NCBI GenBank assembly: GCA_025929455.1
Contig: JAICMB010000243.1
Span: forward strand, 1 to 5,763
Reading direction: 5' to 3'
Origin: Bryobacteraceae bacterium
GTDB lineage: Bacteria; Acidobacteriota; Terriglobia; Bryobacterales; Bryobacteraceae
DNA: 5,763 nt
Shown piece after piece: positions 1 to 5,763 of this stretch. Under the pieces are notes generated by a model, which searched no databases, was not told the DNA's origin, and saw only the letters and a program-made list of their open reading frames with translations. How positions within the stretch are numbered: position 1 is the first letter of the stretch; each line of letters starts with the position of its first letter. Position numbers and translations under genes: made by a program.

Positions 1-456
1 AAGACCAAGCCGCCGATCGTTGTAGACGGCCCGCCGCGCTCCGCTACAGCAACGCCGCAAGACAACACGGCGCAACCGGCCACGCAGGCCGCTTCGCAAG
101 CCTCCTCGCAACCACCCGAGGCGGCGAACGATACGGAGCAGAGCGCTGCGACATTTGCGCCGCCAGCGGCCACTGCGAAGAAGATCGATGGTGCGAGCGA
201 TTCCGATGTCGCGCGCCCGATCGATCAACCCCCGCCCGGCCAGTACTGGCAGGTGGCCGCGACTACGCGCCCGGAGGCGGAGATCGTCGCCGAAGTGCTG
301 CGGAAGAAATCGCTGCACACCGTGGTCGCTCCCGCATCCAAGGCAGGGCTGTTCCGTGTGCTGATCGGCCCCATGCACGACGCGTCCGAAGCGGGGCAGG
401 TCCGCACCAAGCTCGAGGACGCGGGCTTCAAGAATCCGATTCACCAAAGGTATTAA
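1..456 (+). CDS. SPOR-domain protein, C-terminal part (5' end outside window)
   Basis: The frame is open from base 1 to the TAA at 454-456, giving 151 residues with no start inside the window. Residues 1 to about 78 are a low-complexity linker rich in Pro, Ala, Gln, Thr and Ser, typical of the flexible spacer between a membrane anchor and a periplasmic domain. Residues 81-151 look like a SPOR domain: an opening strand YWQVAA, a helix (EAEIVAEVLRKK), a central strand, the landmark FRVLIGP at 118-124, then a second helix (EAGQVRTKLEDAGF). SPOR domains bind denuded glycan strands at the division septum. The missing N-terminus would normally be a signal-anchor helix (FtsN/DedD style) or a catalytic domain (RlpA style), and the sequence here cannot tell these apart. 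The next gene, lipA, starts 9 nt after the stop, so the two are probably co-transcribed. The domain call is firm; the identity of the whole protein is open. Confidence 0.82.
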   Translation, partial: KTKPPIVVDGPPRSATATPQDNTAQPATQAASQASSQPPEAANDTEQSAATFAPPAATAKKIDGASDSDVARPIDQPPPGQYWQVAATTRPEAEIVAEVLRKKSLHTVVAPASKAGLFRVLIGPMHDASEAGQVRTKLEDAGFKNPIHQRY

Positions 457-465
457 CGCGCGCCG

Positions 466-1374
466 ATGCTGGTGCAGCTCGAAACCGGACCCGCCCAACC
501 GCGCTTGCCCGCATGGCTGCGCAAAGGCGGCACGCACTTCGAAGCGGTTCATGAGTTGAAAACGGAGTTGCGCCGACTGCGCCTGCACACGGTGTGCGAA
601 TCCGCACGCTGCCCCAACATGCACGAGTGCTTCAGCCGGGGCGCGGCGACGTTCATGATTCTCGGCAATCTGTGTACGCGCGGGTGCGGATTCTGTTCGG
701 TTCCGAAAGGCGCACCGCACAAGCACGCGTTTACGCTCGATGCCGGCGAGCCTGCCAACGTCGCGCGCATGGCGAGCGCGATGCAGTTGCGCTACGTCGT
801 CATCACGTCAGTGAATCGCGATGATTTGCCGGATGGCGGTTCGCATCACTTTGCGGAAACTGTCCGAGAGGTCCGCGCGGCGCTGCCGGAGGCGCGTGTG
901 GAAGTGCTGACGCCCGATTTCTGCGGCGACATGGACGCGGTCGCGCGCGTGCTCGACGCCGGACCGCACGTGTTCAATCACAACATGGAGACCATCGCGC
1001 GTCTGTACCGGCGAGTGCGCCCGCAGGCCAACTACGAACAGTCTTTAGCGGTTCTGCGTTTCGCGAAGACGTACCGTCCCGCCGCGCTGACCAAGTCCGG
1101 CCTGATGGTGGGGCTCGGCGAAACGGCGGCGGAGGTGGAAGCACTGCTGCGCGATCTGGTGCGCGCGCATGTCGACGTTGCGACGATCGGGCAATATCTG
1201 CAGCCTACACGGCGCAACTTGCCGGTGTCCGCCTTCATCACGCCGGAGCAGTTCGACTCCTGGCGCGATTACGGCCTCGCGGCAGGTTTCAAGATGGTGT
1301 TCAGCGGTCCGCTCGTCCGCAGTTCCTATATGGCGGACCACGTGAATGAACAGGCTAACCGGGTCACCGCTTAA
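466..1374 (+). CDS. lipA: Lipoyl synthase LipA
   Basis: A radical SAM enzyme that inserts two sulfur atoms at C6 and C8 of protein-bound octanoate, making the lipoyl cofactor of 2-oxoacid dehydrogenases and the glycine cleavage system. All signature residues are present in its 302 residues, a normal length. The auxiliary [4Fe-4S] cluster motif C-x4-C-x5-C is C44, C49, C55, in CESARCPNMHEC. The radical SAM CX3CX2C motif is C70, C74, C77, in CTRGCGFC. The C-terminal RSSY motif is at 285-288; its serine is known to ligate the auxiliary cluster, which is consumed as the sulfur source. Other family landmarks are TSVNRDDLPDGG (114-125), FNHNMET (170-176), KSGLMVGLGE (210-219) and QYLQPTRRNLPV (243-254). 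No lipB is visible; the gene before it is the SPOR protein. No Shine-Dalgarno sequence lies at a useful distance from the ATG (AAAGG at 446-450 is 15 nt away), so translation may rely on coupling to the upstream gene. The last 29 nt overlap lnt. Confidence 0.97.
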   Translation: MLVQLETGPAQPRLPAWLRKGGTHFEAVHELKTELRRLRLHTVCESARCPNMHECFSRGAATFMILGNLCTRGCGFCSVPKGAPHKHAFTLDAGEPANVARMASAMQLRYVVITSVNRDDLPDGGSHHFAETVREVRAALPEARVEVLTPDFCGDMDAVARVLDAGPHVFNHNMETIARLYRRVRPQANYEQSLAVLRFAKTYRPAALTKSGLMVGLGETAAEVEALLRDLVRAHVDVATIGQYLQPTRRNLPVSAFITPEQFDSWRDYGLAAGFKMVFSGPLVRSSYMADHVNEQANRVTA

Positions 1375-2866
1375 TTTCCTGCTGGCGGCGATCACCGGCG
1401 CCGCCCTCATCCTGATATTTCCGAACGCGAGCGTTACGTGGCTCGCTCCGTTCGCACTCGCGCCGCTGCTGGTCGCGCTTGGCCGCGAGCCGCGCCCGTG
1501 GCGGCGCTTTTTGCTGGGCTGGTTCAGCGGCGTCATTTTCTGGTTCGGCGTCTGCTACTGGATTCAGTTTGTGCTGGCGGTGCATGGCGGGCTCGGGCAA
1601 TGGGGCGGCTGGGGCACCTTCCTACTCTTCTGTGTTCTTAAAGCCATCCACACCGGCGTGTTCGCGCTGCTCGCCGCCATTCTGATTCCGCAATGGTACG
1701 CGGTTCCGGCAATCGCCGCGCTGTGGACGGGCATCGAGCGAACGCACGCGGACTTCGGCTTCACGTGGTTGTTGCTTGGCAACGCCGGGATCGACATGGC
1801 AGTTCCGCTGCGTTTAGCGCCGTTCATTGGCGTGTACGGGCTATCGTTTATTTTCGCGGCGATGTCGGTCGCGACCGCGCTGGTATTTCTCCGGCGGCCG
1901 CGCCCGCACATTTACTGGGTGGCGATCGTCTTGCCGATATTCGTGCTGCCGTCGATACCCGCGACCGCGCCCGCCACCGCATCGGCCACGATGGTGCAGC
2001 CCAATATTCCGGCAGAAGCGGAGTTCTCTCCGGTACAGGCCGAAATGCTGCACCAGCGCCTTATCGGAGCGTCGCTCGCAGCCGTGCGCTCAACCACCTC
2101 GCGCCTGATCATCTGGCCGGAAATACCCGGGCCGTTTTACTACTACAACGATCCGCTGTTCCACGATGAGGCGGACGCGCTGGCGGTTCGCGCGCACGCA
2201 TATTTTCTGTTTGGGACCGTCGCGTTCACGCCGCAGCGGCAGCCGCTCAACTCCGCCGTGATGCTGCGTCCGGATGGCGCCGTGGTGGACCGTTATGACA
2301 AGATTCACCTGGTTCCATTTGGCGAATTCGTGCCGTCATTTTTCGGATGGGTGAATCGAATCACGCAGGAGACCAGCGATTTTGTGCCCGGCACGCGGCG
2401 CGTCGTCTTCGCGATGGACGGGCATCGCGTGGGCGCGTTCATCTGCTACGAGTCGGCGTTCTCGAACGAAGTGCGCAAGTTCGTGCTGGCGGGCGCGGAC
2501 GTGCTCGCGAACATTTCGAATGACGGCTATTTCGGGCACAGCGCAGCACGAAAACAGCATCTCGAGTTGGTGCGCATGCGCGCGGTGGAGAATCGCCGCT
2601 GGATCTTGCGCGATACGAACGATGGCTATACGGTCGTGATCGATCCCAGTGGCAGGATCACGGACGCGTCGCCGCCATATATAGAAACGATCGGAAATTT
2701 CAAGTACGGCTACGTCGAGGACATGACGCCGTACACGCGCGATGGCGACTGGTTCGCGTGGGCGTGTTTGGCGGCCGCCATTGTCGCGCTATTTGCTTCG
2801 CAGCTTCCGCATTACACGCAGCACGCCCGGCGCAATGCACCACAGCGTCAAAAGCAGCGACGCTAG
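1346..2866 (+). CDS. lnt: Apolipoprotein N-acyltransferase Lnt
   Basis: An inner-membrane enzyme that transfers an acyl chain from a phospholipid to the N-terminal cysteine of diacylated apolipoproteins, the last step of lipoprotein maturation before Lol export. At 506 residues it has a normal length. Residues 1 to about 200 hold a series of hydrophobic helices, about 210-460 form the nitrilase-type periplasmic domain, and a final helix (about 470-486) is followed by a basic tail. The catalytic triad is intact: E259 in WPE, K319 in RYDKIHLVPFGE and C367 in FICYES, matching E267, K335 and C387 of E. coli Lnt. N302, E327, Y368 and E369 fit further residues important there, while the position of E. 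coli W237 is occupied by F227. The start is well fixed: a TGA (1343-1345) directly precedes the ATG in frame, and a GGCGGA at 1332-1337 could serve as ribosome binding site. The gene begins inside lipA (29-nt overlap), suggesting translational coupling. Its last 25 codons overlap the convergent gene. Confidence 0.96.
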   Translation: MNRLTGSPLNFLLAAITGAALILIFPNASVTWLAPFALAPLLVALGREPRPWRRFLLGWFSGVIFWFGVCYWIQFVLAVHGGLGQWGGWGTFLLFCVLKAIHTGVFALLAAILIPQWYAVPAIAALWTGIERTHADFGFTWLLLGNAGIDMAVPLRLAPFIGVYGLSFIFAAMSVATALVFLRRPRPHIYWVAIVLPIFVLPSIPATAPATASATMVQPNIPAEAEFSPVQAEMLHQRLIGASLAAVRSTTSRLIIWPEIPGPFYYYNDPLFHDEADALAVRAHAYFLFGTVAFTPQRQPLNSAVMLRPDGAVVDRYDKIHLVPFGEFVPSFFGWVNRITQETSDFVPGTRRVVFAMDGHRVGAFICYESAFSNEVRKFVLAGADVLANISNDGYFGHSAARKQHLELVRMRAVENRRWILRDTNDGYTVVIDPSGRITDASPPYIETIGNFKYGYVEDMTPYTRDGDWFAWACLAAAIVALFASQLPHYTQHARRNAPQRQKQRR

Positions 2867-4858
2867 GATGCTGACGCCCATGGCGGCAAGCATTTCGTAG
2901 CCGCCATCGTAATCGAGCGTCACTTCGCAGGGTCCATTACAGGCCGTGTCAACGACAATCTGGCCGATACCATCCGAGCGCACCGGGCGTGGAGCGCCGT
3001 TCGCGCTGGCGTGCCAGCCGCGATCCCAGGCCACTTGCACGGAAAGCTCCTGGCCGGGTCGCATGACGGTGTGGATAACGGCGGAGTGCTGGCTGGTCCA
3101 ATTGAAACTGGCACGCGAAAATGCCGCGTTGCGCAACGCCGCGACGTACGGCCGCAGCGGAGCGACATCGACACCGTTCACGGGACGCCGCGCCGGAGCG
3201 TCGCCTGCGCCGATAACGTGTGCGAGCGAGGCGCTGTGCAGCGGCACGGCACGAATGCTGTCGTCGCCCTCCTGCCACAGCACACGGTAATCGTCGAAGC
3301 GCGCGATCTTCTGCAGCGGCCGGTAATACTCGCGCGTGCGGGGACCTTCCACGCCCACGGCCTGGATGCCGTACGCCTCCAGCCACATGCGCGTGTACTC
3401 CGGGTCGTTGGTGCCGTCGCCTGACAAGAGGAAGTACGTGACGGCCGGGATGGTGGGATTCGACATACCGTTGTCGAAACCGCCCGCGATCTGCGGATTG
3501 TCCGAGAACGCATTCAGCCAAAACGAAATCGTGCCGGGTACGAACACGCGGCGGCCGTAGAGATAGCGGCCGAGCCAGTGCGCTTCGCGGTATTCGATGG
3601 TCTGTGTAATGTCGATCGGCTGGCCGATAACGGTGCGTGCATATCGGAACGTGTGACGTGCCTGAAAAGTCGCGAGCACGGCGATGCAGGCGAGCGCGAT
3701 CACGTACACGGCACGCCGCGGACGCAGCGCTGCGAGAATCCGCGCGGCCACGATGCCGGCGAGACCGCACAGCGCCAGGTCCATTTCCAGGTGATAACGC
3801 AAGGCCTGCGGGATGAGGTCGTAATGCAGCCATTCCGATATGAGACCGAGCGTCGCGGTGAGCACGGAGAAGATCAGGAAGAATTGCAAGGCGGGGCGTG
3901 CACGCAGCAGAGCGGCGACGATTTTGACAAGCACAGCGAGCGCGATCAGGCCCGCGATATCGAGCGCATCGTGGCGCAAAGCCGATTGCGGGATTCCGCC
4001 CACGCGCGGCGCGTTGTTGTGAATGGTTGCGATGGTGGATGGCGGAATCCAGGCGACGGCCAGCGCGTACGCCATTCCGGCAAGCACAGCCGCGTGGGCC
4101 CATAACCGCCAGTCGCTCGGCATGCGGCGAGTGCGCGTCAGCAGCAGAGCTAAGGCGCCGAGTGCGAGCGCAAAACTGCCGATCCAATTTGTCAGCGCGA
4201 CCGCCGCAATGGCACTTGCCGCGGCGGACCAGCGCAGCGCAGTACGCGATTCGAGTGCCGCGTCGAGCAACACGATTGCGACCGGAACCAAGGCGAGCGC
4301 GGCGAGATGCGGCCCCTCGCCGTACAACATGAGCACCTGCAAGCGCCGGTCGTGCAGGAGGCTGCCCATGTCGTGACGGACGGTGGCCATGAGAAACGCC
4401 GAGGGCGCCAGCAGCGAGTAGAACAGCGCCGCGATCACGGATGCCGCACGCGAGCCGGACAGGCGCAGCACCAGCCAGTACAGCGCAGCGGGCGCCAGCG
4501 CATAGAACATCGCCGTGACCGCGTGATATGCGAGCGCCGGCGAACGCTGCGTGATGGTCGCCACCGCCGCGACGATCTCGTGCAACAGGGGCGGGTAGGT
4601 GTTCTGGAAGGGAATGCCGCCGTACCAGAGCGGGTACCACCACAGGTCCGCCGGATGCGCCATCATCCAGCGCGCGATCGCAAGGTACGCGCCTTCGATC
4701 GACGCCATGTAGCGGCTGTACTCGATGGTGAACAGCCGGTACACGAACAGCGCGTTCAACAGCACGATCGCGAGTGCGGGCCAGGCGGCCTTGCGGGCTG
4801 CCGCGCCGCGCTGCGCCGTGCGCTCTAAGTGCTCGAGAGTGCGTGCCACCGGAGACAT
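2789..4858 (-). CDS. Polytopic membrane protein, GT-C/YfhO-like, function unknown
   Basis: I do not recognise a named family. The 689-residue protein has a hydrophobic helix at 26-43, about ten more between 95 and 398, a long polar region (about 400-655), and a final helix (656-676) followed by the basic tail RVMRKLRSK. By the positive-inside rule the polar region should face the periplasm. The first large loop holds SIEGAYLAIARW (E55) and YPLWYGGIPF (75-84). This resembles GT-C polyprenyl-phosphate-sugar-dependent transferases, which carry acidic residues there, although no clear DxD is seen. The motif WDRGWHASANG (611-621) recalls the PGWxAxVDG region of YfhO-like proteins, and it is followed by a small loop with C640 and C644 (CNGPC) and then LDYDGGYE. 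A role in glycosylating an envelope component is a guess. The ATG at 4858 is the first start giving a sensible N-terminus, with no Shine-Dalgarno sequence. It stands alone: convergent to lnt, divergent from the arsenosugar pair. The coding call is strong, the function weak. Confidence 0.86.
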   Translation of the reverse strand: MSPVARTLEHLERTAQRGAAARKAAWPALAIVLLNALFVYRLFTIEYSRYMASIEGAYLAIARWMMAHPADLWWYPLWYGGIPFQNTYPPLLHEIVAAVATITQRSPALAYHAVTAMFYALAPAALYWLVLRLSGSRAASVIAALFYSLLAPSAFLMATVRHDMGSLLHDRRLQVLMLYGEGPHLAALALVPVAIVLLDAALESRTALRWSAAASAIAAVALTNWIGSFALALGALALLLTRTRRMPSDWRLWAHAAVLAGMAYALAVAWIPPSTIATIHNNAPRVGGIPQSALRHDALDIAGLIALAVLVKIVAALLRARPALQFFLIFSVLTATLGLISEWLHYDLIPQALRYHLEMDLALCGLAGIVAARILAALRPRRAVYVIALACIAVLATFQARHTFRYARTVIGQPIDITQTIEYREAHWLGRYLYGRRVFVPGTISFWLNAFSDNPQIAGGFDNGMSNPTIPAVTYFLLSGDGTNDPEYTRMWLEAYGIQAVGVEGPRTREYYRPLQKIARFDDYRVLWQEGDDSIRAVPLHSASLAHVIGAGDAPARRPVNGVDVAPLRPYVAALRNAAFSRASFNWTSQHSAVIHTVMRPGQELSVQVAWDRGWHASANGAPRPVRSDGIGQIVVDTACNGPCEVTLDYDGGYEMLAAMGVSILASLLLTLWCIAPGVLRVMRKLRSK
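2844..2864. repeat. Short inverted repeat at the convergent gene junction
   Basis: AGCGTC (2844-2849) and GACGCT (2859-2864) are perfect inverted copies separated by 9 nt, forming a 6-bp stem that ends on the first base of the lnt stop codon. There is no T-run on either side, so it does not look like a classical intrinsic terminator on either strand. It sits within the 78-nt region coding for both proteins, so it may be coincidence in GC-rich coding sequence. Confidence 0.25.
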
Positions 4859-4869
4859 CGGACGTCACG

Positions 4870-4875
4870 AGCTTA
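4870..4875 (-). promoter_or_regulatory. Candidate -10 element (TAAGCT) for the membrane protein gene
   Basis: Read on the minus strand, 4875 to 4870 is TAAGCT, again TANNNT, ending 11 nt before the ATG at 4858. A start site 6-7 nt downstream would leave a leader of about 5 nt. No clear -35 lies 16-18 nt upstream. This is a weak match, listed because the 44-nt space offers few alternatives. Confidence 0.22.
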
Positions 4876-4890
4876 CCATCGCTCCCGCCC

Positions 4891-4896
4891 TACACT
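4891..4896 (+). promoter_or_regulatory. Candidate -10 element (TACACT) for a leaderless AhpD-like/arsS transcript
   Basis: TACACT fits the TANNNT form of a -10 hexamer and ends exactly 6 nt before the ATG at 4903. This spacing puts the expected transcription start on or next to the A of the start codon, the arrangement of leaderless genes. A convincing -35 is not seen. The GGAG at 4897-4900 leaves only 2 nt to the ATG, too close for a normal Shine-Dalgarno sequence, which favours the leaderless reading. This is a single short match and remains tentative. Confidence 0.35.
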
Positions 4897-4902
4897 GGAG
4901 TC

Positions 4903-5235
4903 ATGGCCGGCTATTACCACGACGAGGACCTCGCGCGTTTTTCGGAAATTGGCAAGAGCGCGCCGGAGTTATGGCAGAAGTTCTCGGAATGGTACGGCGC
5001 GGTGTTTGCGGAAGGCGCGTTGAGCGAGCGCGAGAAGGCCCTGATCGCGCTCGCGGTGGCGCACGCCGTGCAGTGTCCGTACTGCATTGACGCGTTTACC
5101 AACACGGCACTCGAGAAAGGGTCCAATCTGGAGCAGATGAGTGAGGCCGTGCACGTGGCAGCGGCCATTCGCGGCGGTGCGTCGCTGGTGCACGGATTGC
5201 AAATGCGCAACGCGGTGGCGAAGGTTTCGATGTGA
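4903..5235 (+). CDS. AhpD/carboxymuconolactone decarboxylase-like CxxC protein of the arsenosugar type
   Basis: A 110-residue all-helical protein of the AhpD/CMD family. The core EREKALIALAVAHAVQC (42-58) ends in the redox motif C58-P-Y-C61, with H54 four residues upstream as in alkylhydroperoxidase-type members. The C-terminal part EAVHVAAAIRGG then VHGLQMRN (81-103) is the pattern I associate with the small peroxidase-like protein encoded next to arsS. The N-terminus MAGYYHDEDLARFSEIGK also fits that family, which fixes the ATG at 4903; the frame is open further upstream, but the added residues would be unlike the family. Likely a cytoplasmic thiol-disulfide or peroxidase-like protein; its exact role in arsenosugar formation is not established. 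Its TGA overlaps the GTG start of arsS (GTGA, 5232-5235), so the two are probably made together. Carboxymuconolactone decarboxylase activity itself is unlikely given the CxxC and the context. Confidence 0.93.
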   Translation: MAGYYHDEDLARFSEIGKSAPELWQKFSEWYGAVFAEGALSEREKALIALAVAHAVQCPYCIDAFTNTALEKGSNLEQMSEAVHVAAAIRGGASLVHGLQMRNAVAKVSM

Positions 5236-5763
5236 ATGCGTTCGACGAGGCGCTGCGGGCGCACGGGCAATTTCCGCTGCGCGCTGCCGGCGTGCAGGTC
5301 TTTCAAATCAATGTCGGCAAGCTCTGCAACCAGACCTGCGCACATTGCCATGTAGACGCGGGGCCGCACCGTCGCGAAATCATGACCCGCGAGACGGCGG
5401 AGCTGTGCATGGCGGCGCTGGCGCGCACGGATATTCCGACTGTCGATATTACGGGCGGCGCTCCGGAGCTGAATCCGAACTTCCGGTGGCTGGTAGAGCA
5501 GGCGCGAGCGCTCGGCCGGCATGTGATGGACCGCTGCAATCTCACAATTCTGATGGTGCCGTCGCAGGCGGATCTGGCGGATTTCCTCGCACAGCATGAG
5601 GTCGAAATCGTCGCGAGCCTGCCGTATTACATGCCCGCGGAAACGGATGCGCAGCGCGGCGCGGGTGTGTTCGACAAATCGATTGCGGCACTACGGGCGT
5701 TAAACGAGCGCGGCTACGGACAGCCGGGATCGAATCTCAAACTGAATCTCGTGTACAACCCGG
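5232..5763 (+). CDS. arsS: Arsenosugar biosynthesis radical SAM protein ArsS, N-terminal part (runs off window)
   Basis: The frame is open from the GTG at 5232 to the right edge, giving 177 complete codons, probably about half of the protein. The radical SAM motif CX3CX2C is C32, C36, C39 (CNQTCAHC), followed by HVDAGPHRREIM (40-51). The SAM-amine-binding strand is DITGGAPEL (72-80). Further landmarks are DRCNLTILMVP (100-110), ASLPYYMP (128-135), ETDAQRG (137-143) and LNLVYNP (171-177). Together these match my memory of ArsS, which uses SAM as an adenosyl source for dimethylated arsenic, giving the 5'-deoxy-5'-dimethylarsinoyl-adenosine precursor of arsenosugars. The start must be the GTG: the first in-frame ATG (residue 51) lies after the cluster cysteines, and the ATG at 5236 is in another frame. 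GAAGG at 5220-5224, 7 nt upstream, may act as ribosome binding site. The cysteine-rich C-terminal domain of the family, sometimes containing selenocysteine, lies outside the window. The gene could instead be a paralogue from the same rSAM/Cys-rich family with another substrate. Confidence 0.92.
   Translation, partial: MNAFDEALRAHGQFPLRAAGVQVFQINVGKLCNQTCAHCHVDAGPHRREIMTRETAELCMAALARTDIPTVDITGGAPELNPNFRWLVEQARALGRHVMDRCNLTILMVPSQADLADFLAQHEVEIVASLPYYMPAETDAQRGAGVFDKSIAALRALNERGYGQPGSNLKLNLVYNP

Larger units (their letters stand above)
4859..4902. other. Divergent intergenic region of 44 nt
   Basis: The only sizeable non-coding stretch in the window. It separates the start of the minus-strand membrane protein (ATG at 4858) from the start of the AhpD-like gene (ATG at 4903). 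At 44 nt it is too short to contain two full, separate promoters, so their -35 regions must overlap one another or reach into the opposing gene. It contains the palindrome GACGTC (4861-4866) and two TANNNT hexamers pointing in opposite directions. No ArsR-type operator with a clear dyad was recognised. Confidence 0.8.

Noticed and set aside
1045..1536. A 163-codon minus-strand frame across the lipA/lnt junction
   Set aside because: Antisense to two genes confirmed by catalytic motifs; no motif or ribosome binding site of its own.
2844..2864. The AGCGTC/GACGCT hairpin as an intrinsic terminator for lnt or the opposing gene
   Set aside because: The stem is only 6 bp with a 9-nt loop and no following T-run on either strand; listed only as a weak inverted repeat.
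3578..4105. A 175-codon plus-strand frame antisense to the membrane protein, and a similar 173-codon frame at 4307-4828
   Set aside because: Charged, low-complexity translations (rich in Arg, Gln, Asp, His) with no recognisable domain, complementary to a convincing coding region.
2949..4868. A 639-codon open frame on the minus strand beginning with GTG, lying in another frame of the membrane protein gene
   Set aside because: Its translation is Arg/Ala/His-rich, without membrane helices or motifs, as expected when GC-rich codons are read out of frame. The overlapping 689-residue frame has coherent helices and topology. Its length reflects the lack of stops in GC-rich DNA.
4774..4902. An N-terminal extension of the AhpD-like protein starting at 4774
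   Set aside because: The added 43 residues are Arg/Pro-rich, lie antisense to the start of the divergent gene and do not resemble the family, whereas the ATG at 4903 gives the expected N-terminus.
5236..5238. ATG just after the AhpD-like stop as the start of arsS
   Set aside because: It is not in the frame that carries the CNQTCAHC and TGGAPE motifs; the GTG at 5232 is.
4914..5597. A 227-codon open frame on the minus strand antisense to the AhpD-like gene and arsS
   Set aside because: It is the antisense shadow of two clearly recognised genes and shows no family motif or plausible start context.

Overview
This is a GC-rich, gene-dense bacterial window with five protein-coding genes plus a sixth cut by the right edge; about 99% of it is coding. 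Intact lipoyl synthase and apolipoprotein N-acyltransferase genes, together with a SPOR-domain protein, point to a diderm (outer-membrane) bacterium. The wording of the Lnt C-terminal half, the style of the large membrane protein and the arsenosugar-type gene pair make me lean towards Acidobacteriota or a similar soil or environmental lineage. That placement is a guess from pattern memory, not a computed one.

Layout. (i) 1-2866, + strand: the end of a SPOR-domain envelope protein (cut at the left edge), then lipA (lipoyl synthase), then lnt (apolipoprotein N-acyltransferase). They are packed like an operon: a 9-nt gap, then a 29-nt overlap. (ii) 2789-4858, - strand: a 689-residue multi-spanning membrane protein of unknown function. 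It looks like a GT-C/YfhO-type envelope glycosyltransferase relative, and its 3' end overlaps the 3' end of lnt by 78 nt. (iii) 4859-4902: a 44-nt divergent intergenic region that must hold both start regions. (iv) 4903 to the right edge, + strand: a small AhpD-like CxxC protein overlapping by 4 nt (GTGA) a radical SAM gene that I recognise as arsS, the arsenosugar biosynthesis enzyme. arsS is open at the right edge, with 177 codons present.

How the genes fit together. The left cluster mixes envelope and housekeeping functions: SPOR proteins bind septal peptidoglycan, Lnt finishes lipoprotein maturation, and LipA inserts sulfur into protein-bound octanoate. No biochemical link between LipA and Lnt is apparent beyond co-transcription. 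The right pair is the most interesting part. ArsS-type enzymes join a 5'-deoxyadenosyl group to dimethylated arsenic on the route to arsenosugars, and the AhpD-like partner is a recurrent neighbour whose chemistry is not settled. The rest of that module (an ArsM methyltransferase, an ArsR regulator) would be expected beyond the right edge, but this cannot be seen here. No tRNA, rRNA, CRISPR array, insertion sequence or attachment site was seen.
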